Positions 1 to 6,416 of a stretch of DNA of 12,355 bases are shown here, one piece after another. Under the pieces are notes generated by a model. The model had not been told where the DNA came from. It was given only the letters and a program-made list of their open reading frames with translations, and searched no databases. The stretch's first letter is position 1, and each line of letters begins with the position of its first letter. The stretch is from Chloroflexota bacterium. Lineage in GTDB: Bacteria > Chloroflexota > Limnocylindria > P2-11E. The stretch covers positions 1 to 12,355 of the forward strand of contig VBGS01000103.1 of assembly GCA_005889445.1 (NCBI GenBank). The letters are read 5' to 3'. Made by a program: the position numbers and the translations under genes.

Positions 1-502
1 TCGGGATGATTCGATAGTCGCCAGGGAAATAGGTCGAGATGAAGTGCCGCGCCGCGCTCGACACGGCGATCCGCGCGTCCAGCCTCCGCATGTAGCGCTC
101 GCCGATGACGCGCCCGGCCCAATACGAGAACGAGAAGCCGCCGAAGGCATGGAAGGTGGCGACGTTCGGGCACCGCGCCGAATCAAGGATCTGCATCGAT
201 AGGAACGGCACGAGGGGCTCGTGGTGATGGATGATGTCGAACCGCTCGCGCTCGAGCATCCGCGACACGAGCCACTCCAGTCGCAGCGAGAGCGTGATGC
301 GGCCGATCGCGCCGTTGTACGGGACCGCGATCGCCTGTCCGATCTGGATGACATCCTGCGCGGGAGGGTCGTCGCCCCAGGGCGCGGTGATGATCCGCAC
401 GTCATGACCGAGCCGCCTCAGCTCCTGGTAGCTCTCCCGTATGTACGAGTTCGCGCCGCCCGGCCGGGGATACGCGTATGGCGAGACGATGCCGACCTTC
501 AT
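1..502 (-). CDS. PimA-like GT4 glycosyltransferase (N-terminal 167 residues, runs off left edge)
   Basis: The reading frame opens with ATG at 502 and stays open to base 1, so only the N-terminal half of a family of about 370-400 residues is present. It begins MKVGIVSPYAYPRPGGANSY, the first beta strand and glycine-rich loop of GT-B fold, GT4 glycosyltransferases. Further in are a strand ending DIIHHHEP (about residue 90) and a T-F-H-A-F-G segment, as in PimA, the GDP-mannose-dependent phosphatidylinositol mannosyltransferase. By family it would transfer a sugar from a nucleotide donor to a lipid acceptor on the cytoplasmic membrane face. It is the last visible gene of the operon and starts 19 bases after the PHP gene stop. 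No strong Shine-Dalgarno is seen, so translation may depend on the upstream gene. The PimA role is inferred from the inositol-lipid neighbours. GT4 donor and acceptor cannot be read from the N-terminal half, so another GT4 activity is possible. Confidence 0.85.
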   Translation of the reverse strand, partial: MKVGIVSPYAYPRPGGANSYIRESYQELRRLGHDVRIITAPWGDDPPAQDVIQIGQAIAVPYNGAIGRITLSLRLEWLVSRMLERERFDIIHHHEPLVPFLSMQILDSARCPNVATFHAFGGFSFSYWAGRVIGERYMRRLDARIAVSSAARHFISTYFPGDYRIIP

Positions 503-521
503 CCCGCGCGGCCGTTCGATT

Positions 522-1247
522 TCATCTCGATCCGGTCACGCGACGGCGCGCCCGCCGGAACGGCTGCCGCACCATCGAGCGCCACTGCTGCTTCGCCGCG
601 CCGTCGAGGTGCTCGCGGACCGACCAGCCACGGCCGTCCGGCACCGTGGTCCGCTCCACGATCGCCCGTCGCAGGTCGGCCGCGGTCCGCCCCGCGAAAT
701 CGGTCCAGCACGTCCCCACGAGGTCGCAGTGATGGGCATCGCTGGAGCCGGTCGCGGCAACGTGCAGCAGGTTCGCGTTGAGCCATTCGGCGCGACGCAC
801 GCGCACGCGTCCCGCCCACGAGGGGTTCCGCAGCTCGATCCCGTCGACCATCCACTCTCCTCCCGCACGCTCGAGCTGCCGCAGGGCCCCCTCGCCGACC
901 GAGAACGTGAGGTAGGACAGCGGATGCGGGACGATCGTGATCCCGCCCGCGCGATGCACGCGCGCGACCGCCTCCGCGAGCGCGCAGAACATCGGGATGT
1001 CGTCCTCGATCCAGAGCGCGAGCAGATGCCCAGACCGGGTCGTGACCTCCACACCGGTCACGATCTCGACGGGGCTCGAGCGGCGTGCCGCTAGGTCCCG
1101 CAGGCTGAACGCTCCGCGGATGTCGTCGTGATCGGTCAGCGCGATGACGTCGAGCCGTGCTCGCTCGGCGGCGTCGAGGATCTCCTCGATCGACGACAGC
1201 CCGTCGCCGAGATCGCTGTGTACCTGCATGTCGGCGCGGCCCGTCAC
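522..1247 (-). CDS. PHP-domain metal-dependent phosphoesterase, 241 aa
   Basis: Chosen start is the GTG at 1247, whose GTGA overlaps the TGA of the upstream acyltransferase by four bases; this implies translational coupling. The frame is open further upstream but that part only shadows the acyltransferase. The protein shows the PHP (polymerase and histidinol phosphatase) motif series: D6-M-Q8-V-H10-S, TDHDD at 38-42, G-V-E67, P-H108-P, and SSDAHH at 168-173. These give most of the metal-binding His, Asp and Glu residues of the family. Normally the first motif is HxH; here it is QxH, which I recall in a short-PHP subfamily, so the metal site may differ. Length is typical for a stand-alone PHP phosphatase. 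It lies between lipid acyltransferases and a glycosyltransferase in an inositol-lipid operon, so a phosphate ester on inositol or a lipid head group is a reasonable substrate (inference). Alternatives are a nucleotide or oligonucleotide phosphoesterase. Confidence 0.85.
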   Translation of the reverse strand: MTGRADMQVHSDLGDGLSSIEEILDAAERARLDVIALTDHDDIRGAFSLRDLAARRSSPVEIVTGVEVTTRSGHLLALWIEDDIPMFCALAEAVARVHRAGGITIVPHPLSYLTFSVGEGALRQLERAGGEWMVDGIELRNPSWAGRVRVRRAEWLNANLLHVAATGSSDAHHCDLVGTCWTDFAGRTAADLRRAIVERTTVPDGRGWSVREHLDGAAKQQWRSMVRQPFRRARRRVTGSR

Positions 1248-2074
1248 GGCCACACCCGCTCGAAGACCGTCCACTGCTCGGGGAATCTCGCGACATAGCG
1301 TTCGAGCACGCGCGCGAATCGGCCGACGCCCTCGCGAACGTCGGTATTCCGGTCGCCGGTGGTCTCGAGCACGAGCGGGTCCTCGATCGTCGCGAAGAGC
1401 CTGCCGCCCGCGCGCCAGGCGAACGCGGGGAGGAGCGTCGCGCCTGTCCGGAGCGCGAGCGCGACATGGGCCGACGGAAGCAGCGCGGGGCGACCGAAGA
1501 ACGCGACACGCTCGCCGACGCCGCTCACCGCGCGGTCCGCGAGCACGCCGAGGACGCCGCCCCCCTTGAGCGTCCGGTGGAGCGCGAGTGGCGAGCTGAT
1601 CGGCACGAGGCGCATGCCCTGGGCGCCGCGCGCGCGATTCACCGCGCGCATGAGCTCGGTCGGGGCCGGCTCGATGGGCAGGGTCAGCGTGAACCCGCGC
1701 GCCGCGAGGATCTGGCCGACGAGCGCGACCGGGCCAAAGTGCGCGCTCGCGAGGATGACCCCCTTGCCCATGCCGTGGGCGCATGTGAACCGGTCCCATC
1801 CCTCAAGCTCGATCGAGGCCAGGAGCGCGCGATCGATGCGCGGGATCGTGAAGACCTCGAGGTACTGGAGCACCTGATTCACGAAGACCCGCCGGACCAG
1901 ATCGCTCCGATCGGGGGCGACCACCGCAAGGTTCGCCGCGACGGCCGCCCGTGCCCGAGGCGCGCCGAGGTACGCGAGCGTCCCGATCGACTCGGCGATC
2001 GCGCCTTGGGCTCGCGCGGGCACTCGCGGCAGGATCGTCTCGGCGACGCTGACCAGCGGGCGAGCGGTGTCCAC
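1244..2074 (-). CDS. PatA/LpxL-family acyltransferase lacking the usual catalytic acid, about 276 aa
   Basis: This is a lysophospholipid acyltransferase-like protein of the family containing LpxL/HtrB and actinobacterial PatA, which acylates phosphatidylinositol mannosides on the inner membrane face. Recognisable parts are the hydrophobic N-terminus, the strand GVILASAHFG around residues 105-114, the LADRAVSGVG-E-R-V-A-F-F-G segment resembling the ADRD/FFG region of PatA, and a C-terminal PEQW-T-VFERVW ending typical of the family. The H-x4-D/E motif reads H112-FGPV-A117: the acid is replaced by alanine. The protein may therefore be inactive, use another acid, or act as a partner of the neighbouring acyltransferase. 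The start is uncertain. GTG at 2074 lies 5 bases after the upstream stop; GTG at 2107 and ATG at 2128 are in-frame alternatives that overlap the upstream gene. The stop overlaps the PHP start. Confidence 0.82.
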   Translation of the reverse strand: MDTARPLVSVAETILPRVPARAQGAIAESIGTLAYLGAPRARAAVAANLAVVAPDRSDLVRRVFVNQVLQYLEVFTIPRIDRALLASIELEGWDRFTCAHGMGKGVILASAHFGPVALVGQILAARGFTLTLPIEPAPTELMRAVNRARGAQGMRLVPISSPLALHRTLKGGGVLGVLADRAVSGVGERVAFFGRPALLPSAHVALALRTGATLLPAFAWRAGGRLFATIEDPLVLETTGDRNTDVREGVGRFARVLERYVARFPEQWTVFERVWP

Positions 2075-2079
2075 CCGCG

Positions 2080-2976
2080 CTACGGCGCGACCGGAGACCG
2101 GTCCCACATGGGCCGGAACATGTACCACTGGTCCGGATCGGTGCGAACGAGCTGTTCGAGACTACGCACGATCGCCTGCGTGGCGTTCGCGATCTCATGC
2201 TTCCGACCCACGAAGATCGGCGGAAGCGCGATGCCACGGAACGTGTTGTCACGCTGGCGCATGACCGCAGCGACGACGATCGGCGCCCCCGAGACGCGGG
2301 CGAGATTCGCGGCGGCGGTCGGGAACTTCGTGCGCCTGTCGAAGAAGGTGGCTTCGACGTGACCAAGCTCGTGCGCGCGCGGGCCCAGGTCCATCATCAG
2401 ACCCACCATCTCGTTGCGCCGCAGCGCTTGCAGGACCTGACGCACCGCACCCTCGGATGGAAGGAGCTTCACGTTGTGGTGCAGGCGATTGGTCACGAGC
2501 AGGTCCATGAGGCGCTGGTTCTCGAGCTCATCCGCGATGACGTTCAGCGGCATCTCATCGGCGATGCGCGCGCCGCCGATCTCGAAGTTGCCGAAGTGCA
2601 TCGACACGAAGATCAGGCCGCGACCGTGCTCGCGCGCCTGCCGGAGGTGCGCCCACGACCGCGGGTCAACGAGGACCTTCCGCTCGAGGTCGCCGTCCCG
2701 CAGACGCGGGAACCGCATGATCTCGAGCAGATACTTGGCGAAGTTCCGGAACGACCGGCGCGCCACACGCGCGACGTCGCGATGGTCGGCCGGCTTGGCG
2801 AGGACGACCGCGAAGTTCTCCTTCGCGATACGCCGTCTGGTGATCCAGCAGAGGTAGGCGATCTCCCCGCCGAGCACCGCGGCCGGGTAGCTGACCGACT
2901 CGGGCAGACGCTGCGCGAGCGCGGCGCCGAGGCGCCACGCCCAGAAGGCGCTTCCGTGGATCAGCCGCTCCCGCAT
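2080..2976 (-). CDS. LpxL/HtrB-like lysophospholipid acyltransferase, 298 aa
   Basis: This is a membrane-associated acyltransferase of the LpxL/HtrB/PatA superfamily, which moves an acyl chain from acyl-CoA or acyl-ACP to a hydroxyl on a glycolipid. The catalytic motif is intact: S-M-H127-FGNF-E132, an H-x4-E pair. Downstream come GLMMDLGPR near residue 200, the F-F-D-R-R-T segment that lines the acceptor pocket in relatives, the A-R-V-S-G-A-P-I-V strand, and the family C-terminal DPDQWYMFRPMW. Length of about 300 residues is normal. The ATG at 2976 shares its A with the TGA of the inositol-3-phosphate synthase (TGATG), so the two are probably co-translated. It is followed directly by a second, divergent acyltransferase. 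Given the operon, an acyl-phosphatidylinositol-mannoside product is more likely than lipid A; no lipid A genes are visible. Acceptor specificity is inferred. Confidence 0.88.
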   Translation of the reverse strand: MRERLIHGSAFWAWRLGAALAQRLPESVSYPAAVLGGEIAYLCWITRRRIAKENFAVVLAKPADHRDVARVARRSFRNFAKYLLEIMRFPRLRDGDLERKVLVDPRSWAHLRQAREHGRGLIFVSMHFGNFEIGGARIADEMPLNVIADELENQRLMDLLVTNRLHHNVKLLPSEGAVRQVLQALRRNEMVGLMMDLGPRAHELGHVEATFFDRRTKFPTAAANLARVSGAPIVVAAVMRQRDNTFRGIALPPIFVGRKHEIANATQAIVRSLEQLVRTDPDQWYMFRPMWDRSPVAP

Positions 2977-4041
2977 CAGCTCTTCCCGGACAGAGTCTGC
3001 GTGTTCGCTCCCTTGATGTATTCCTCGACGCCTTCGCGCGCGCGATCGTCATGGATCTGCTTCGGCGGAGACTTCATGAAGTAGGCCGAGGGCGCCACGA
3101 TGGTGCCGGAGAGGCCGCGGTCAAGGGCGAGCTTGCAGCACCGGATCGCGTCGATCACCACGCCGGCGCTGTTCGGCGAGTCCCAGACCTCCAGCTTGAG
3201 CTCGGCGTTGAGCGGCACGTCCCCGAACGTCGTTCCCTCCATCCGGATGTAGCACCACTTCCGGTCCAGGAGCCACGGCACGTAGTCGGACGGGCCCACG
3301 TGTACGTCCTTCGCGTCCAGCGGATAGTCGAGCATGCTCGTCACCGCGTTCGTCTTGCTGATCTTCTTCGATTCGAGCCGCTCGCGTTCGAGCATGTTGA
3401 GGAAATCCGTGTTGCCACCGAAGTTCAGCTGGTAGGTGCGGTCGAGGCGGACACCGCGGTCCATGAACAGCCGCGTCAGCACCCGGTGGGTGATGGTCGC
3501 GCCGACCTGCGACTTGATGTCGTCGCCGATGATCGGAAGGCCCTTCGCCGCGAAGCGTTTCTGCCAGTACGGCTCGCGCGCGATGAAGACCGGGATGCAG
3601 TTGATGAACGCGCACCCCGCCTCGAGGATCTGCTCGACGTACCACTTCGTGGCCTCTTCGCTGCCCACGGGGAGGTAGCTCACCACGACGTCGACCTCCC
3701 GCTCGCGCAGGATGCCGACGACGTCATCGGTCTGGCCAGGCGCCTTCTGGACGACCTGCGAGAGATACTTGCCGATGCCGTCGCCCGACCTTGTTGCGAT
3801 CGACGTCGAACGCGGCGACGAAGTCGATGTCCCGGAGGTGGTAGCCGCCGACGTCGACGTGCATGATCCCGGGGATCCGGTCGGATGGCTTCGCGTTGCG
3901 GTAGTAGTACACGCCCTGAACGAGCGAGCTCGCGCAGTTGCCGACGCCGATGATCGCGACGCGGATCTTGCGGGACTTGGCCTTCAGCGCGCGCGACCTC
4001 CGTGCTGCCGTGGTCTTCGTGGCGGTGGTGCTGCGGGGCAT
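2976..4041 (-). CDS. ino1: Inositol-3-phosphate synthase, split by an apparent one-base frameshift
   Basis: The enzyme converts glucose 6-phosphate to 1D-myo-inositol 3-phosphate with NAD in the cytoplasm, the committed step for inositol lipids. The N-terminal part (from 4041) carries the Rossmann signature IRVAIIGVGNCASS at about 26-39, then SDRIPGIMHVD and DIDFVAAFDVDRNKVG. The C-terminal part carries VVSYLPVGSEEA, GDDIKSQVGATITHR, NFGGNTDF, ERLESKKISKT with the catalytic-region lysines, and WDSPNSAGVVIDA. The two parts are in different frames. Removing one G from the GGG at 3784-3786 joins them as ...NKVG-DGIGKYLSQVV..., giving one continuous protein of about 354 residues, the normal length of the short bacterial/archaeal form. 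The 1066-base span is 3n+1, as expected for one extra base. A sequencing or assembly error is the simplest explanation; a real inactivating mutation is the alternative. The ATG at 4041 has an AAGGAAGG site 10 bases upstream. Confidence 0.9.
3784..3786 (-). other. Apparent +1-base frameshift site in ino1
   Basis: On the minus strand the codons run AAC AAG GTC GGG CGA C. Family sequence continues only if one base is skipped, giving GTC GGC GAC GGC ATC GGC (V-G-D-G-I-G). The extra base is in a three-G run. I see no classical slippery heptamer or pseudoknot, so programmed frameshifting is less likely than error or mutation. Confidence 0.8.
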
Positions 4042-4044
4042 GAC

Positions 4045-4668
4045 TTATGTACCTTCCTTTGCGTCGAGTCGCGCCGCCACATGGACGACACGCTGGATGA
4101 ACGTCACGATCGCGAGGACCGCGAGGACGGCGACGGCGGCGAGGTAGAGCTCGTTCTCGCCGAACGCGGCCCACGCGAACAGGCCGATGATCAGGATGAC
4201 GATCCGCGCCTCGCGTGGACCCGGACCGACCGTCGCCGAGACCCCGAGCGATTCGGCCTTCGCGCGTACGTAGGGCACCAGGGACGATGCGATCAGCGCG
4301 ATGAGCCCGGTCCAGAACAGCAGCCCGAACCCCAGGCTCGCGCCGAGCGCCGCCGTACCGCCGAAGATCGCGGCGTCGGCGACCCGGTCGATCACCGAAT
4401 CGAGGAACGCTCCCAGGCGAGTGCCGCCGCCGCCGGCTCGGGCGACGGCTCCGTCGAGCGTGTCGCAGGCCGTCCCCACGAGGACGGCGACGAGCGCCGC
4501 CTGCGGCCTGTCAACGGCGATCAGGGCTCCACCGATGACCGTGAGCGTGCCCCCCGCCGCGGTCACAGCGTTCGCCGTGACGCCGGCGGCCGCCAGTCGG
4601 CGTGCGAGCGGCGCGATCGCCGTCCGAGTGGTCCGCGCGAGCCGGTCCGGGACGACCCCGTGACTCAC
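4045..4668 (-). CDS. pgsA: CDP-alcohol phosphatidyltransferase, probable phosphatidylinositol-phosphate synthase, 207 aa
   Basis: An integral membrane enzyme of the CDP-alcohol phosphotransferase family. The full signature is present at residues 69-94: D69-xx-D72-G73-xx-A76-R77-x8-G86-xxx-D90-xxx-D94, which binds the metal ions and CDP. Several hydrophobic segments (about 35-52, 58-68, 100-130, 150-200) fit the six-helix fold. The frame is open upstream, but the GTG at 4668 is the natural start: its GTGA overlaps the TGA of the regulator by four bases, and conserved family sequence begins just after. Length is close to that of actinobacterial PIP synthases. With inositol-3-phosphate synthase immediately downstream (3-base gap), the likely reaction is CDP-diacylglycerol plus inositol phosphate to phosphatidylinositol phosphate plus CMP. 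The signature alone cannot exclude phosphatidylglycerophosphate synthase; the inositol assignment rests on context. Confidence 0.85.
   Translation of the reverse strand: MSHGVVPDRLARTTRTAIAPLARRLAAAGVTANAVTAAGGTLTVIGGALIAVDRPQAALVAVLVGTACDTLDGAVARAGGGGTRLGAFLDSVIDRVADAAIFGGTAALGASLGFGLLFWTGLIALIASSLVPYVRAKAESLGVSATVGPGPREARIVILIIGLFAWAAFGENELYLAAVAVLAVLAIVTFIQRVVHVAARLDAKEGT
4052..4059 (-). promoter_or_regulatory. Ribosome binding site for ino1
   Basis: AAGGAAGG on the minus strand, 10 bases before the ATG at 4041 and inside the last codons of the upstream phosphatidyltransferase gene. It is one of the clearest Shine-Dalgarno sequences in the operon and fixes the ino1 start. Confidence 0.7.
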
Positions 4669-4913
4669 GAGTGCGCCTCCGCTGGGTTCATGAGGACGCG
4701 GAAGCCGCGCGCGTTCAGCTCGGCGAACCGCTCGCGCTCGAACGAGCAGTGCACCTCTCGGCCCACGCGCTCCATCTGGATGATCCCCGCGCGGCGCAAT
4801 CGCCGGAGGTGCCATGACATGAGCGGCTGGCTGATCCGCAGGCGCCGCGCCAGCAGTGACACCGGCTGCTCGCCTTCGGTCGCGAGGATCTGGACGATGC
4901 GGAGGCGATTCAC
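4665..4913 (-). CDS. ArsR-type winged-helix regulator heading the inositol-lipid operon (start unresolved, probably truncated by a frameshift)
   Basis: From the GTG at 4913 the protein is 82 residues: VNRLRIVQIL, a helix-turn-helix LLARRLRISQPLMSWHLRRLRRAGII, then a wing M-E-R-V-G-R-E-V-H-C-S-F. This matches the ArsR/HTH_5 fold, which usually starts with an extra helix ending in Y-F-x-A-L-G-D. That helix is encoded just upstream in the same frame (E-L-R-S-Y-Y-R-A-L-G-D), but no ATG, GTG or TTG precedes it before a stop. Deleting one G from the GGGG run at 4976-4979 would connect it to the GTG at 4983, giving about 105 residues, and that GTG has a -10 box exactly 7 bases upstream. So the annotated end is firm but the start is probably 4983 with a sequence error. 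No clear cysteine metal site is visible; the effector is unknown. It likely controls this operon and itself. Confidence 0.8.
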   Translation of the reverse strand: MNRLRIVQILATEGEQPVSLLARRLRISQPLMSWHLRRLRRAGIIQMERVGREVHCSFERERFAELNARGFRVLMNPAEAHS

Positions 4914-4968
4914 GTCGCCGAGCGCGCGGTAGTAGCTCCGCAGCTCGCGCAGCGACGACTGGCTAAGC

Positions 4969-4983
4969 GTGAGCTCCCCTCAC
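4969..4983. repeat. Inverted repeat GTGAG-N5-CTCAC at the regulator start
   Basis: Perfect 5-base arms, GTGAG at 4969-4973 and CTCAC at 4979-4983, around a CTCCC spacer. It covers the proposed leaderless GTG start of the ArsR-type gene. It could be part of an operator or be chance; the arms are short. Confidence 0.35.
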
Positions 4984-4990
4984 GTGCGCC

Positions 4991-4996
4991 AGCATA
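4991..4996 (-). promoter_or_regulatory. Extended -10 promoter element for the inositol-lipid operon
   Basis: Minus strand reads TGG-TATGCT (extended -10, TGn motif), then 7 bases, then GTG at 4983. The spacing places the transcription start at or next to the GTG, that is a leaderless mRNA. No good -35 hexamer is seen, which fits an extended -10 promoter. Confidence 0.5.
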
Positions 4997-5003
4997 CCAA
5001 AAC

Positions 5004-5032
5004 AAACGTTTATGCGTCGTCACGGACGCATA
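5004..5032. promoter_or_regulatory. Dyad cluster in the divergent regulator/rarA control region
   Basis: The palindrome AAACGTTT (5004-5011) is followed by a perfect 8-base inverted repeat, TATGCGTC (5011-5018) and GACGCATA (5025-5032), with a 6-base spacer. The cluster sits about 21-49 bases upstream of the proposed operon start at 4983, where an ArsR-type autoregulator would bind, and 35-63 bases upstream of the rarA start. The 153-base gap 4914-5066 otherwise holds only the regulator N-terminal extension, promoter elements and the rarA ribosome site. Confidence 0.45.
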
Positions 5033-5052
5033 TTGGTGGGACAATCGTCCGT

Positions 5053-5058
5053 GGGAGG
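5053..5058 (+). promoter_or_regulatory. Ribosome binding site for rarA
   Basis: GGGAGG, 8 bases before the GTG at 5067. A second GTG follows directly at 5070, so the exact first codon is one of two adjacent GTGs. Confidence 0.6.
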
Positions 5059-5066
5059 CGAGCGAG

Positions 5067-6416
5067 GTGGTGACACGGGGAGAGCCGCTCGCGGCGCGGA
5101 TGCGGCCTCGCGATCTCGAGGAGTTCGTCGGGCAGAGTCACATCGTCGGTCCGGGCCGTGTGCTGCGGAAAGCGATGGACGCTGGTCAGCTGCCCTCGAT
5201 GATCCTTTGGGGCCCGCCCGGCACGGGCAAGACGACGCTGGCGGCGATCGGCGCGAAGCATGCGAAGGCGCGGTTCGTAGGGATCTCGGCGGTGTCGTCG
5301 GGGGTCCAGGAGCTGCGAAAGCTGATCGATGACGCACGCAAGCTGCGGCAGCTCACTGACCAGCGGACGGTGCTCTTCATCGACGAGATCCACCGTTTCA
5401 ACAAGGCCCAGCAGGACGTGGTCCTCCCGTACGCGGAGAACGGTGACGTCATCCTGCTTGGGGCGACGACCGAGAACCCCTCTTTCGAGGTCAACTCAGC
5501 GCTGCTGTCGCGGTCCCGCGTGTTCACGCTCAAGCCGCTCACCGAGGACGAGGTGCGCTCGATCGTGCGCCGCGCGCTTGCCGAGGAGCGCGGACTTGGC
5601 GGGACCGTCGAGCTCGACTCGGACGCGGAGAACGCGCTGGTCGCGGTGAGCAACGGGGACGCGCGCGTCGCGCTGAACGCGCTCGAGCTCGCGGCGGACG
5701 CCGCCAGCGCGGACGCGGCTCATGGAAAGCGCAGGGTCGGACTCGAAGAGATCCGCGAGGCCCTGCAGCGCCGGTCGCTCCTCTACGACCGGGCCGGCGA
5801 CCAGCACTACGACACGATCTCCGCGTTCATCAAGAGCGTGCGTGGCTCCGATCCCGATGCGGCGCTCTACTGGCTCATGCGGATGATCGACGCCGGCGAG
5901 GACCCGATGTTCGTCGCGCGGCGCATCGTCATCCTGGCGGGCGAGGACGTCGGCCTGGCCGATCCGCAGGCGCTCGTGATCGCGAGCGCCGCGCAGCAGG
6001 CGACCCATCTGATCGGGTATCCGGAGGCCTACTACCCGCTCGCGGAGGCGACCGTCTATCTCGCCCTGGCGCCGAAATCCGATTCACTGAAGCGTGGCCT
6101 CGGCGATCTGCAGCACGACCTGGCGGAGACGCGCGCCGATCCGGTCCCCCTGCATCTGCGGAACGCGCCGACACGGCTCATGGCTGAGCTCGGCTACGGC
6201 CGTGGCTACAAGTACGCCCACGACTACGAGGGGCACGTGGCGCCGGATGAAACGTATCTACCGGAGTCGCTTGCGGGCCGCCGCTACTACGTGCCGACGG
6301 AGCTCGGCGTCGAGGCTCAGCTCCGCGAGCGCCTTGAAGCGCTCAGGCGAAACGTGACGCGAACAACCCAAGCTCGAACAGGAGATACATCGGGACCGCG
6401 ACCAGGGTCTGGTTGA
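5067..6416 (+). CDS. rarA: Replication-associated recombination protein RarA (MgsA), AAA+ ATPase, 449 aa
   Basis: RarA is a clamp-loader-like AAA+ ATPase that acts at stalled replication forks with SSB and the recombination machinery. The N-terminus R-M-R-P-R-D-L-E-E-F-V-G-Q-S-H is the family hallmark. Walker A is GPPGTGKTT at 49-57, Walker B VLFIDEIHRFNKAQQD at 102-117, sensor 1 GATTENPSF at 132-140, and arginine-finger region LLSRSRVF at 146-153. The MgsA C-terminal domain shows DQHYDTISAFIKSVRGSDPD, AGEDPMFVARRIV and the YPEAYYPLAEATVYLA block. Length is normal. The last 20 or so residues, rich in Thr, Arg and Gly, lie over the 3' end of tatC on the opposite strand and look non-conserved. 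It is transcribed divergently from the inositol-lipid operon. The assignment over RuvB or DnaX rests on the HRFNKAQQD and GATTENPSF signatures. Confidence 0.96.
   Translation: MVTRGEPLAARMRPRDLEEFVGQSHIVGPGRVLRKAMDAGQLPSMILWGPPGTGKTTLAAIGAKHAKARFVGISAVSSGVQELRKLIDDARKLRQLTDQRTVLFIDEIHRFNKAQQDVVLPYAENGDVILLGATTENPSFEVNSALLSRSRVFTLKPLTEDEVRSIVRRALAEERGLGGTVELDSDAENALVAVSNGDARVALNALELAADAASADAAHGKRRVGLEEIREALQRRSLLYDRAGDQHYDTISAFIKSVRGSDPDAALYWLMRMIDAGEDPMFVARRIVILAGEDVGLADPQALVIASAAQQATHLIGYPEAYYPLAEATVYLALAPKSDSLKRGLGDLQHDLAETRADPVPLHLRNAPTRLMAELGYGRGYKYAHDYEGHVAPDETYLPESLAGRRYYVPTELGVEAQLRERLEALRRNVTRTTQARTGDTSGPRPGSG

Noticed and set aside
1157..2362. A 401-codon plus-strand open frame opposite the two acyltransferases.
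   Set aside because: Composition is dominated by Arg, Glu, Asp and Ala typical of antisense shadow; the minus strand encodes clear acyltransferase motifs.
3784..3786. Programmed ribosomal frameshifting in ino1.
   Set aside because: No slippery heptamer, no stimulatory structure evident, and the family is not known for recoding; a single extra G is simpler.
3712..4932. A 406-codon plus-strand open frame opposite the phosphatidyltransferase and regulator.
   Set aside because: No recognisable motif; the opposite strand carries the full CDP-alcohol signature and the winged helix.
5067..6416. rarA as a RuvB or DnaX clamp-loader gene.
   Set aside because: HRFNKAQQD, GATTENPSF and the C-terminal AGEDP and YPEAYYPLAEA blocks are specific to RarA/MgsA.
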